This document shows, one piece after another, positions 41,785 to 50,093 of a DNA stretch of 64,000 bases; position 1 is the stretch's first letter; each line of letters starts with the position of its first letter. The stretch covers positions 372,001 through 436,000 of the forward strand of contig CAJTDN010000002.1 of NCBI GenBank assembly GCA_910574865.1, in the 5' to 3' direction. This DNA comes from Lachnospiraceae bacterium (lineage in GTDB: Bacteria > Bacillota > Clostridia > Lachnospirales > Lachnospiraceae). Below the pieces are notes generated by a model. That model did not search any database. It was given only the letters and a program-made list of their open reading frames with translations, and was not told the origin of the DNA. The position numbers and the translations under genes are program-made.

Positions 41785-43020
41785 TTACCAGAAATGGAAA
41801 AACCACTCGTTTGGATAGGCCGAAAAGACCGCCACGATTCGATTGATGGTCACGTCCCGAAACGGTGTCAACAACAAGGGATACGCCAAAAGCAACGCCG
41901 ACCAGGAATATTTCGCACGAATCTCCTGCGTCATCAGCTGTAGCTGTGTCCGCATGATTTCATCCCCCATGGCCAAAAGCACCAGCACGACCACGGTATA
42001 ATAACAGATGAAGGCAAAAATCCATCTCCCGTAATCCACCTTGAGAATGAAGTCCGGCAACAGCGTAAGCGCCCCGACAGCCACCGCCAAATATTTCAGC
42101 TTCTCCTTCTTCGTCCCGGCCTGGCGGACGACGTTTCGGAAAAAGCGCACGCCCAGCACCAAATATGGGGAAAACAGAACCAAGAAAAACGGCAGCTGCA
42201 AAAAATTTTGCAAATGATACGTCCATTCCCGCTTCGACAAGTCCACGCCCAAAATCTCATGGTCAATCACGTCCTCATGGTATTTTCCCTTTTCACAGAG
42301 CGACTTGGCCGCCGCCACGACGTCCTCGTATATTTCCTCGCCATTGACATGGCTAAAAAACTCAAACCACAAAAACAACGCCGATATCACGACGAAGGTG
42401 GCAACAAACAATTTCCAATATTTCCTGCTCCGCTTACCCGCGCCGGACATCGCCTTGTAAAAAAGCAGCACCAGCACGATGTTGGCATACATGAAGACAT
42501 AGCCCTGGTGAATCATCACGCAGACCGCCGCCAACAAGACGACCAGCCATTCCGCCCGTTCCGTGAGAATGAGCACCGCGCAGAGCAGGCTCAGCATCAC
42601 GAGGTACACGTCAAGACGGCCGAAATTCCATTGTGCGCAAAAAGTCGGCACGGCAAATATCGTCAAAAAAATCATCAAATTCTGCAGCAACGATTTATTT
42701 TGCTGGCGATAGGCGCGATAACATTTATAAAAAAAGAAAAACAGCAACGCATAAAAAATCCAGGTGATTACCATCGTGAAACGCATGACCGCCGCATACT
42801 TCATCTGGTTTCCCGGCAAGACCTTGTCCAAAAACTGGTAAACCGTGCCAATCAGCCCCCGCGAGATAAACCCGTATTTATAAGAAAACGCCAGCATCGT
42901 CGTGTTGATTTTATTGACCCGCTTCCCATAATATAAGAAAAATAAAATGACGGAAAACGCGGCAAACACGATGAAAAACCGCCTGCGTTCCCTCTGTTCC
43001 TTCTTCTCGTCCTTCCCCAT
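41785..43020 (-). CDS. Polytopic membrane protein, paralogue 1 of a tandem family (EpsG/GT-C-like)
   Basis: A 411-residue paralogue with a short charged N-terminus and about ten membrane segments. It has INTTMLAFSYKYGFISRGLIGT near 35-55, FGRLDVYLV near 145, MIHQGYVFMYAN near 180, FFSHVNGEEIYED near 240, DHEILGVDL near 270 and KVDYGRWIF near 345. It is closest to the 39039-40373 protein. It starts 6 bases after the acyltransferase gene, so it is in the same operon. A role in building or polymerising a surface glycan is inferred from the neighbours. Confidence 0.75.
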   Translation of the reverse strand: MGKDEKKEQRERRRFFIVFAAFSVILFFLYYGKRVNKINTTMLAFSYKYGFISRGLIGTVYQFLDKVLPGNQMKYAAVMRFTMVITWIFYALLFFFFYKCYRAYRQQNKSLLQNLMIFLTIFAVPTFCAQWNFGRLDVYLVMLSLLCAVLILTERAEWLVVLLAAVCVMIHQGYVFMYANIVLVLLFYKAMSGAGKRSRKYWKLFVATFVVISALFLWFEFFSHVNGEEIYEDVVAAAKSLCEKGKYHEDVIDHEILGVDLSKREWTYHLQNFLQLPFFLVLFSPYLVLGVRFFRNVVRQAGTKKEKLKYLAVAVGALTLLPDFILKVDYGRWIFAFICYYTVVVLVLLAMGDEIMRTQLQLMTQEIRAKYSWSALLLAYPLLLTPFRDVTINRIVAVFSAYPNEWFFHFW

Positions 43021-43026
43021 GTCACA

Positions 43027-44289
43027 TTACGTCCTTTCAAAATCCCTTCCTTGTCTTACGAACCAGTCCTCCAACCTTTGCACGATTTTCCACGTGCAGA
43101 TTGCTTGTATCAGTTTGTCATAAAACGGCTCCAATAAAAGCGCGTATAGTTTTTGCGCAACAATTCCCACCCCGAAGCAAACCAGCAGGTAAAGAAGCGT
43201 CCACCCCAAAAACAAAGGCAATGGATAAAAGCGGAACTGCCCGTCCACCTTTCCAAAATGCCAAAACACGCCCAGCACCGTCTCATGTAGCAAAAACACG
43301 AACACCGTCGATTTGGCCAACACGTTTATGCGGCGCGAATGCCGGATCTGGATTTGCGAAAACAGCATGAACAAGGCCATTCCCATAAAAAACTGGATGA
43401 TGCTGTATTTGCCAATCAACCGCCGGATAATTTCACAAGCAACCGAATCCTCCATCACGCCCGGCAATTTCGCGTACCACGAAAATGCCACCGTACCAAT
43501 ATAACAGATTCCAACAAAAAATACCAGTCGTTTTTTATCACCGCGCAATCCCAACAGCCTTTGAAAACCGGTTCGCTTCTGATACCCGAGATAAAAATAA
43601 GCAAACGAAAACGCCAACAAATCATTTCCCATCCATACGTTGTTAAGCATTCCGTTTATCGTAAACAGGATACCCGGCACGAGGCAAATTGCACGCAATC
43701 TTTTCAGGCTCACGGAAAAAATCACCCGGTTTAACAACGGATACGCAAGCAATAACGCCAGATATCCGTAGGCGAACCACCAGGAGCCCTTGATCAAGAA
43801 ATCCTCCAGGAAATAATTGCCCTCCTGATGGCCGTAAAGCCCCCGCAACACGGCAATCTTTATCACGTAAAGGGTCAGTACCATCGCCCCGAACGAAAGG
43901 AATTTGGAAATGACCGGGCGGCGTTTCGCCTCCAACAAAAAATAAGCGGAAAGCGCGACATAAGCGTAGTCCCCGGCAATCGTCCAGGCGGAAAGTAAAA
44001 GCCCCGGCCCGACGTTTGCATTATAGTCCGAAAAAAACACCCCGTTGTAAATCATCAGATGGTACACCGGAATCGTGCACATCATGAGAATCCGCAAGAG
44101 TTCAAAATTGGATTGCCGCTCTTTCTTCGGCACTTGCACGCTCATTCCTCGAACCACCCCTTTCCCCTTTTTTGTGTTTTTTGCCAAGCCGCGCCTGATG
44201 TCGGCGCGCGGATTGTCCCTTTTCACTTCTTTTGCCAGGCCACGCTTGGCATCGGTGCGCGGACTGCCCCACACGTAGCTTCCATTCAT
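43027..44289 (-). CDS. Acyltransferase family 3 membrane protein
   Basis: A protein of 420 residues. After a basic leader of about 55 residues comes an acyltransferase-3 domain: RQSNFELLRILMMCTIPVYHLMIYN with the catalytic-type His, then ten membrane segments. Such proteins add acetyl or other acyl groups to surface polysaccharides. GAGG lies 6 bases before the ATG at 44289. The leader contains an imperfect tandem repeat, AKRGLAKEVKRDNPRA and IRRGLAKNTKKG, which is unusual. It lies between the second acyltransferase gene and the tandem membrane family. Confidence 0.85.
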   Translation of the reverse strand: MNGSYVWGSPRTDAKRGLAKEVKRDNPRADIRRGLAKNTKKGKGVVRGMSVQVPKKERQSNFELLRILMMCTIPVYHLMIYNGVFFSDYNANVGPGLLLSAWTIAGDYAYVALSAYFLLEAKRRPVISKFLSFGAMVLTLYVIKIAVLRGLYGHQEGNYFLEDFLIKGSWWFAYGYLALLLAYPLLNRVIFSVSLKRLRAICLVPGILFTINGMLNNVWMGNDLLAFSFAYFYLGYQKRTGFQRLLGLRGDKKRLVFFVGICYIGTVAFSWYAKLPGVMEDSVACEIIRRLIGKYSIIQFFMGMALFMLFSQIQIRHSRRINVLAKSTVFVFLLHETVLGVFWHFGKVDGQFRFYPLPLFLGWTLLYLLVCFGVGIVAQKLYALLLEPFYDKLIQAICTWKIVQRLEDWFVRQGRDFERT

Positions 44290-44319
44290 GAACCACCTCA
44301 CGCTCGATGAAACACTCCT

Positions 44320-45492
44320 TCACTTTTGTCGGCTTCCCTTCTCAAAAATCAGGTGGAACACCCAGGCCACCAAAAGCGACAGCGCGATATGTCCAAGCCA
44401 CACCCATGGCCTGGAATAATCCAGCGAAAGTCCCAGCCCGATATCCGCCATCCGTATCACGAGCTTGGTCGGAATGTCGCACAAGAAAATCGGCATGGCC
44501 ATGCCGCCTAACCACACGACCGGCTTCAGCGAACAAAAACGGCGAAGTACCCGTCCATAAATCGTCAGGTAGAGTGCCGGCACCCAGATGACACCATTCA
44601 CCCACACCTCCACGTTGACGGGCAGTTCAAAATATAACGCCAAAATTCCCGCCGCCAACACGACGACGGAAACGATGAGACCCACGACCCGCTTTTCGGA
44701 CAATGCTTCCTTGTCCGGCAATGCTTCTTCCGGGGTGCCCCCGGCTTCCTGCTCCTTCGATGCGGGCAAATTTCCCGCATTCGACAAGGTAATTTTGGCC
44801 ATCAGCACGCCGAGGAAGAATCCAAAATATCCCCTTCCATTGCAAAAGTACAAAAACGGAAACTCAAGCGGATGTAATAAAAGCAGAATTCCCAGCACGA
44901 CCATTCCACCATAAATCAGATTGCGCACACGTTCCCGTCTCACATGCGTGGCAATCAGATAGTACAAGACGTAGCAAACCAGCAAAACACTCGTGAACCA
45001 GCTCGGCCCGTTGACCGCCATCGCGTCCCCGTCCGACAGAAAGCCGCACTGCAACCCCACGCAGCTTAAAAACAATGACAATGGAGAATAACGCAGGTCG
45101 CCGCCATCGGCATGCAGCGGGAACTCCCCGAAGACCAATTTTCCCGCCCACTCCAGCACGAATACGAGAACGGCCGTCACGATCATGATGGGAAACAACT
45201 TCTTCACCTTGGGCAACATATACCGTTTGAACGTCAGTTCATGCGCCGAAAGCCGCTTTTCATAAACATAAAACATCAAAAAGCCGGAAAGCCAGAAAAA
45301 GGGGTAGGAGGCATAAAACCAATATTTGGCAATCGTTCCCAAAGCGGGCGTAAAAAATTCTCCCAAGTCCGCCCCGGTTCCAAACAACAAATTATAATGC
45401 AGGAGATATGCCGTCAGGGATGCCACGATTCCCCGCATCCCGGTAATCTGCGTAAAATTTTTCCGATTTGTCCTCGTCTGGGAACTCTCCAT
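44320..45492 (-). CDS. Acyltransferase family 3 (OafA/YrhL-like) membrane protein
   Basis: A 390-residue protein with ten membrane segments. TQITGMRGIVASLTAYLLHYNLLFG carries the R-x10-H motif of acyltransferase-3 proteins, and FYASYPFFWLSGFLMFYVYEKRL follows as in OafA. It probably O-acetylates a cell-surface glycan. GAAAGGA lies upstream of the ATG at 45492. It is the first gene of the minus-strand cluster that includes the other acyltransferase and the three paralogues, and shares its upstream region with the divergent polytopic gene. Confidence 0.85.
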   Translation of the reverse strand: MESSQTRTNRKNFTQITGMRGIVASLTAYLLHYNLLFGTGADLGEFFTPALGTIAKYWFYASYPFFWLSGFLMFYVYEKRLSAHELTFKRYMLPKVKKLFPIMIVTAVLVFVLEWAGKLVFGEFPLHADGGDLRYSPLSLFLSCVGLQCGFLSDGDAMAVNGPSWFTSVLLVCYVLYYLIATHVRRERVRNLIYGGMVVLGILLLLHPLEFPFLYFCNGRGYFGFFLGVLMAKITLSNAGNLPASKEQEAGGTPEEALPDKEALSEKRVVGLIVSVVVLAAGILALYFELPVNVEVWVNGVIWVPALYLTIYGRVLRRFCSLKPVVWLGGMAMPIFLCDIPTKLVIRMADIGLGLSLDYSRPWVWLGHIALSLLVAWVFHLIFEKGSRQK

Positions 45493-45508
45493 AAAATAAA
45501 ATCCTTTC

Positions 45509-45537
45509 TTGACATCTCCATCTTTTTCGTATACCCT
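45509..45537 (+). promoter_or_regulatory. Promoter of the DUF6311-like gene
   Basis: TTGACA (45509-45514), a 17-base spacer and TACCCT (45532-45537), 43 bases upstream of the start codon, in the space between two divergent genes. Confidence 0.5.
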
Positions 45538-45579
45538 TTTGATAACGGATTATTCGCAAAAATCAGGGGGAAACAAGCA

Positions 45580-47613
45580 ATGTCCATATGGCAAAAAGCC
45601 AAACAACAATATCATGCCCGTCCATCGGCATCCTTTTTTGCCGGCTGTCTCATCGGCGGCCTGGTTTTTGTCTGCATTTATGGCATCCGCGTCCTTGACG
45701 TCACGAACGACGCGTGGCTCTTGGATTCCAGCCAGTGCGAAAAACTGTGGGACTTGACCCAGCATTACCTCGGCTGGGTCTATTACCGTAAATCCCCCTG
45801 GCATTTTCCCTTCGGGCTTTTGGATGACCTGTACCTTGACAGCGTCTCGATTCTCTACACGGATTCGATTCCGCTCTTCGCCATGTTCTTTAAACTGTTG
45901 TCGCCGATACTGCCGGAAACGTTTCAATATTTCGGCATCTTCGGCCTGCTTTGTTACGTCCTCATGGGCGGATTCGGCGTGCTCCTTATGCGCCGCATGA
46001 CCCCGCACGTGCTGCCGCAATGGATTGGCGGAGCCTTTTTCGTGCTCTCGCCCTGCCTCTTAAAGCGGACGTTCTACCACACCGCCTTGTCGGCCCATTT
46101 TCTAATCCTCGCGGCATTCTGCCTTTGGGCATATCGCGAGGAAATATTGGCAAAACCACCGAGCATGCCAAAAAAGGACGCGCCCGGGATTGCTCCCGCC
46201 AAGGCAATCACCGCCATGCGTGGCCGCTTATTCCCACGCCTGCGCCACACGCTCTCCTGGTGCGCCATTTGTGCGGCCTCGTTCCTCACCAACCCCTACC
46301 TGACCCCCATGGTTTTCGGGGTACTGGCATGCTCGCTTCTGCATGAATGGCTTCTAAAGCATGATTTTTGGGACTGGCATCCCTGGCTCAAGTTACAGAA
46401 TTGGCGCGACTTTCTCGTCGGTCTTTTGACACCTGCCGCCGCCACGCTGTTGGCGGGCTACCTTTGCGGCGCGTTTTACGGAAACGTGTCTGCCGCCTCC
46501 AACGGACTTAGCGAGCTCTCCTTTAATTTACTACAACTTGTCAATCCTGCCAACTACCTTTTGGACATCCAGGATTTTATTTACACATGGGAAACGCAGA
46601 ACTACTCCGCGTTTCTCCCCATCCTGCCGTCCTTTTCCGAATGGCAGGAAGAGGGATTTTCCTATCTCGGCCTGGGCGTGATTTTAATGCTTGTCCTGGC
46701 AGGGGGGCTTTCCGCCATCCGCACCCTTCATCGCCAAAACACGGCGAAACTCGCGCGTAAATCCGATGCCCGCGCCCTTCATCGCCAAAATACGGCGAAA
46801 CTTGCGCGCAAAGCCGACATTTCCACAATGCCCGAAAAAAACGGCCGCTCCTCCACAAGGAAGGGACTGGCGCTTTGCATCCCCGTCCTGATTTATTTCA
46901 CCGTCTTTACCCTGCTGGCCCTTAGCCCCCGATTCACCATCGGAAACGTGAAGCTGCTGGAAATTCCCTATCCCGACTTCATTTATGACACGTTGAGCAT
47001 TTTCCGCTCCACTGGGCGTTTCGCCTGGATGCTGCATTATGGCATCCTCGCCCTCGCCCTGCTGGCACTTTGCCATCTCTTTTGCACGGCCAGGCACGGA
47101 AAGCTGGTTCTCTCCCTCACGCTTGCGACCCTTCTTTTCGTACAAATCATCGACCTGATGCCAGGACTGTCCGACAAACACGAAGCCTACACGAAGGAAT
47201 TTGCCGACTACGTCTCCCCGTTCCAATCCTCGGGCTGGAAAATCTTAGGAGAAAACGCGACCCAAATCATGGTTTGTCCGCCAACGGGCACGTTCGGGCT
47301 GTACAACGCGCCCGACACCTCGTGCCACCTGGAGCAATACGCCCTGCAATACGGGCTTTCCTTAAACGTCACCTATATGAGCCGCGACGTTTCCAAAGCG
47401 GCCGACAAGGCGGCCAGAAAACATCTGGAGACACGAAAAAACGGGGAAAAGCACCCCGAAATCATCTACGTCTTTCTCCAGGAAAGCACCGTGCCGCCCG
47501 CAACGGAAAGCGGCCTGAACTATTACAAACTCGACGGCTGCATCATCGGGACAGACTTAAACCTAGATGCTTGCACCGGCGTGGCGGCGTACACGCCGCC
47601 AACGTCTTACTAG
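45580..47613 (+). CDS. DUF6311-like polytopic membrane protein (putative GT-C glycosyltransferase)
   Basis: A 677-residue protein starting at ATG 45580, 9 bases after AGGGGG; the longer upstream frame overlaps the acyltransferase gene and is not used. It has 11-13 membrane segments. YYRKSPWHFPFGLLDDLYLDSVSILYTDSIPLFAMFFKLLSPILPETFQYFG near 70-120 and RRMTPHVLPQWIGGAFFVLSPCLLKRTFYHTALSAHFLILAA near 135-175 match the DUF6311 family, which has a GT-C layout with acidic residues in the first large loop. The soluble C-terminal 120 residues are outside the membrane. A 17-residue unit (ALHRQNTAKLARK with variants) is repeated in a cytoplasmic loop. It probably works on a lipid-linked surface glycan. 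Confidence 0.8.
   Translation: MSIWQKAKQQYHARPSASFFAGCLIGGLVFVCIYGIRVLDVTNDAWLLDSSQCEKLWDLTQHYLGWVYYRKSPWHFPFGLLDDLYLDSVSILYTDSIPLFAMFFKLLSPILPETFQYFGIFGLLCYVLMGGFGVLLMRRMTPHVLPQWIGGAFFVLSPCLLKRTFYHTALSAHFLILAAFCLWAYREEILAKPPSMPKKDAPGIAPAKAITAMRGRLFPRLRHTLSWCAICAASFLTNPYLTPMVFGVLACSLLHEWLLKHDFWDWHPWLKLQNWRDFLVGLLTPAAATLLAGYLCGAFYGNVSAASNGLSELSFNLLQLVNPANYLLDIQDFIYTWETQNYSAFLPILPSFSEWQEEGFSYLGLGVILMLVLAGGLSAIRTLHRQNTAKLARKSDARALHRQNTAKLARKADISTMPEKNGRSSTRKGLALCIPVLIYFTVFTLLALSPRFTIGNVKLLEIPYPDFIYDTLSIFRSTGRFAWMLHYGILALALLALCHLFCTARHGKLVLSLTLATLLFVQIIDLMPGLSDKHEAYTKEFADYVSPFQSSGWKILGENATQIMVCPPTGTFGLYNAPDTSCHLEQYALQYGLSLNVTYMSRDVSKAADKAARKHLETRKNGEKHPEIIYVFLQESTVPPATESGLNYYKLDGCIIGTDLNLDACTGVAAYTPPTSY
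46720..46821 (+). repeat. In-frame 51-bp tandem duplication
   Basis: Two adjacent 51-base units in the DUF6311-like gene encode TLHRQNTAKLARKSDAR and ALHRQNTAKLARKADIS. Differences are few and mostly third-position, so the duplication is fairly recent. Confidence 0.85.
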
Positions 47614-47657
47614 TATCGAACGCACCTCGCCAAGTGTCCATTATAATCGTTCGACCG

Positions 47658-49010
47658 TCATGCTGTCAACACCTCTTTTTCCTTCCTCTTCTGCGTGAAA
47701 TACAAGACCAGCGCGACCGCCGTCGCCAACACCGTGGACACCACGTACGCCCACATGATACCATGAATCCCAAACAAGAAATTCATGACGTAAAGCGAGG
47801 GTATCAAAAGCGCCCCCTGCCGCAGCACGGAAAGCACGATGGCGCGGGTCGGCCTGTTCGTCGCCTGAAGGTAGCTGGTGACCAAATACCCGATGCCAAT
47901 CAGCGGGCTGGTCAGCATCAAAATCGTCAGCATCTGCACGCCCAGTTCCGCCACCACGGCCTCCTTCAAAAACATGCCAATCAGCCCCTGCCTAAACACC
48001 AGGCACAAAACCATGACCGAGAATCCCGTTCCGAACAACAAAATCAATAATTTCTTGATGATTTCCTTCAGGCGGGCAAAATCCTTCGCCCCATAGCTAT
48101 AGGATAGCAACGGCTGACATCCCATGCAGACCGCCATCACCAGAAAATCGTTAATCATCGTCCCCTTACCAGCGGCCGCCATCGCCGCGATGGCATTGGT
48201 TCCATAAGATGCCAACAATTGGTTGCTAAATGTCGAGGCAAATCCCGAAAGGATACTGCCGATGCCGTTTGGCAGGCCGATTGCCAGCACGCGCAGCAAG
48301 GCCTTCGGCTTTTTCATGGCATATCGAATGTCCAGCGTGACAATATTCCCCTTCCGCAAAATATAGATTGCCAAATAAACGGTGGCCGCCACGTTTCCCA
48401 GCACCGTGGCCATAGCCGCCCCGGCCGCACCCATACGAAATACCAGGATGAACAAGGGATCGAGCACGAGGTTAATCACGGTTCCCATCAAATTACTAAC
48501 CAGGCTCTCTTTCATCGCCCCTTCCGCGCGCACCAGCATCGCCAGCGTATTTCCCAGCAAAATGAATGTCGAACCGGCAATCAGCACGTTATAATATTCT
48601 TTAGCCGGAATCCATGAATCTTCCGGGGTTCCCAAAAATGCCAACACCGGATTTGCCGCGACGAGAAGAATCACCGTCACTACCACGCCGCATAAACAAG
48701 TAAACCAGATGCTGACGCTGGAATAAATCTTGCCCTCCTCCAAATCTTTCGCGCCAAACGCGTTGGCAATCGTCGTGCAGCCTCCGTTTCCCACCATCGT
48801 GGCGACCGCCGCCAGAATGGAAAATACCGGGCCGACCAGAGAAATTGCCGCCACCTGGGCAGTATCATTTAACATCGCGATAAAAAACATGTCCGCCAGA
48901 TTATAAAAAATCATTACCAGGATGATAACGACCGACGGCACCGCCATCACGAAAATCGACTTCCATACCGGACCACTCTTGAAATACTTTTCATTTTCCA
49001 TCTGTTCCAT
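47658..49010 (-). CDS. MATE family efflux transporter
   Basis: A 450-residue protein with 12 membrane segments. VWKSIFVMAVPSVVIILVMIFYNLADMFFIAML at the start and VLDPLFILVFRMGAAGAAMATVLGN near 195-220 are MATE signatures. It exports cationic drugs or metabolites using a Na+ or H+ gradient. GAGG lies 8 bases before the ATG at 49010. A TetR regulator is divergent from it and likely controls it. TAACGACA (49092-49099) and TGTCGTTA (49151-49158) between the two genes are exact inverted repeats and could be operator half-sites. Confidence 0.92.
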   Translation of the reverse strand: MEQMENEKYFKSGPVWKSIFVMAVPSVVIILVMIFYNLADMFFIAMLNDTAQVAAISLVGPVFSILAAVATMVGNGGCTTIANAFGAKDLEEGKIYSSVSIWFTCLCGVVVTVILLVAANPVLAFLGTPEDSWIPAKEYYNVLIAGSTFILLGNTLAMLVRAEGAMKESLVSNLMGTVINLVLDPLFILVFRMGAAGAAMATVLGNVAATVYLAIYILRKGNIVTLDIRYAMKKPKALLRVLAIGLPNGIGSILSGFASTFSNQLLASYGTNAIAAMAAAGKGTMINDFLVMAVCMGCQPLLSYSYGAKDFARLKEIIKKLLILLFGTGFSVMVLCLVFRQGLIGMFLKEAVVAELGVQMLTILMLTSPLIGIGYLVTSYLQATNRPTRAIVLSVLRQGALLIPSLYVMNFLFGIHGIMWAYVVSTVLATAVALVLYFTQKRKEKEVLTA

Positions 49011-49133
49011 TTTCTTTTCCTCGCTTTCCTTTTGTGGTTACACGCCATCCATCATTTTGATTCACGCACCGTACCAGCGGGGGAGAATCTGTAACGACAC
49101 ATTTACAAACAGTGACGCTTTAACCAAAAATAG

Positions 49134-49162
49134 TTGTTTTTCTATCCGTTTGTCGTTATAAT
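49134..49162 (+). promoter_or_regulatory. Promoter upstream of a leader hairpin and the tetR gene
   Basis: TTGTTT (49134-49139), a 17-base spacer and TATAAT (49157-49162). It would start transcription near 49169, 160 bases before the tetR start, and the transcript would meet the hairpin at 49203 first. Confidence 0.6.
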
Positions 49163-49202
49163 ACTAAAGGAACGCGAAAAAAACAATCCGCAGATATCAC
49201 AG

Positions 49203-49256
49203 AAAGGTTGGTTATCCAACACTTCCTTTGTGTCGTGCCGGATAACCAACCTTTTT
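49203..49256 (+). terminator. Terminator-like hairpin in the tetR leader
   Basis: AAAGGTTGGTTATCC and GGATAACCAACCTTT pair over 15 bp and end in TTTTT, the form of an intrinsic terminator. It lies between a good promoter and the tetR gene, so it may attenuate that transcript or end a small RNA of about 90 bases. ACAC/GTGT extends pairing in the loop. Confidence 0.65.
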
Positions 49257-49328
49257 ATGAAAAGTGCCTTTTTGTCACTTCCGCGTTTCGATATGGTAGC
49301 ATTTCTATAAGGAAGGATGGTAACACCC

Positions 49329-49913
49329 ATGGATTTACGAGTAAAAAAAACGGAAAAAGCGATTCGCGGCGCATTTTATAAATTAATTCAAACCAAGCCG
49401 ATGGAAAAAATCACCGTGAAGGAACTCGCGGAACTGGCCGAGATTAACAAGACGACATTTTACGCGCATTATGAGACGATTTATGATTTGGTCGCCACGA
49501 TTGAACAGGAAATCACCGACTCCGTGATTGAAAACCTGGATGAATTCCAAATCCTGTTTGACAATCCAAGAACCTTCGTGTACGACCTATATCACGTTTT
49601 TGCGTCCTTCCACACGGACAGCTTTTCCCCGTTCAACCCGTCCAGCCAGGACTTTTTGAGGAAACTAAGCGACGCGATTTACGACGAGGTTTGCCGCCGC
49701 GGCTTTCTTTCCCCGCCTGCCGACGGGGACGAGGACGCGTCCCTGCCGGAGCGATATGCCAGCTTTGGGACGCTTCTCACTTTTTTAATCAACGGCCTTT
49801 TTGGCCTGAGCAAATGCTTTCCGAATGGAATTCCTGACAAGGATCTGGAATTTTTGGCGACATTTGTGGAAAGCGGCATACACGCCATCACGCATCTTCA
49901 ATTGCCTGACTGA
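49329..49913 (+). CDS. TetR/AcrR family regulator
   Basis: A 194-residue regulator. The N-terminal helix-turn-helix reads AIRGAFYKLIQTKPMEKITVKELAELAEINKTTFYAHYETIYDLV (about 11-55), and the C-terminal half is the ligand-binding part in the style of the TetR_C_7/8 proteins of Firmicutes. AAGGATGG lies about 8 bases before the ATG at 49329. It is divergent from the MATE gene, the usual arrangement for an efflux pump and its repressor. Confidence 0.88.
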   Translation: MDLRVKKTEKAIRGAFYKLIQTKPMEKITVKELAELAEINKTTFYAHYETIYDLVATIEQEITDSVIENLDEFQILFDNPRTFVYDLYHVFASFHTDSFSPFNPSSQDFLRKLSDAIYDEVCRRGFLSPPADGDEDASLPERYASFGTLLTFLINGLFGLSKCFPNGIPDKDLEFLATFVESGIHAITHLQLPD

Positions 49914-50049
49914 TAGCCTCCGCCAGCTTTTCCATGCCCTCTATCGTGGCCTTGTCGCTAAAGGAAACCATCGCCCGCGGCGGCATCGCCATTCCCGCGG
50001 CCACGCTGTCCACCGGATTGTCACAAGCGCCCCTTCGAACGAAGCCAGC
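49888..50049 (-). pseudogene. Possible C-terminal remnant of an unidentified gene
   Basis: On the minus strand, one frame reads DNPVDSVAAGMAMPPRAMVSF and SDKATIEGMEKLAEAISQAIEDA before TGA. It looks like the end of an enzyme, perhaps PLP-dependent, but the fragment is too short to identify. It has no start, overlaps the last 26 bases of tetR and abuts the truncated GH2 gene. Confidence 0.3.
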
Positions 50050-50093
50050 ATGAGCCGCCCCGTCCAGGCCAATAAAAACACAATTCCAACAAC

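Noticed and set aside
45112-45579. Longer N-terminal extension of the DUF6311-like gene
   Set aside because: The extension overlaps the divergent acyltransferase gene and lacks membrane-protein character; a ribosome binding site marks the ATG at 45580.
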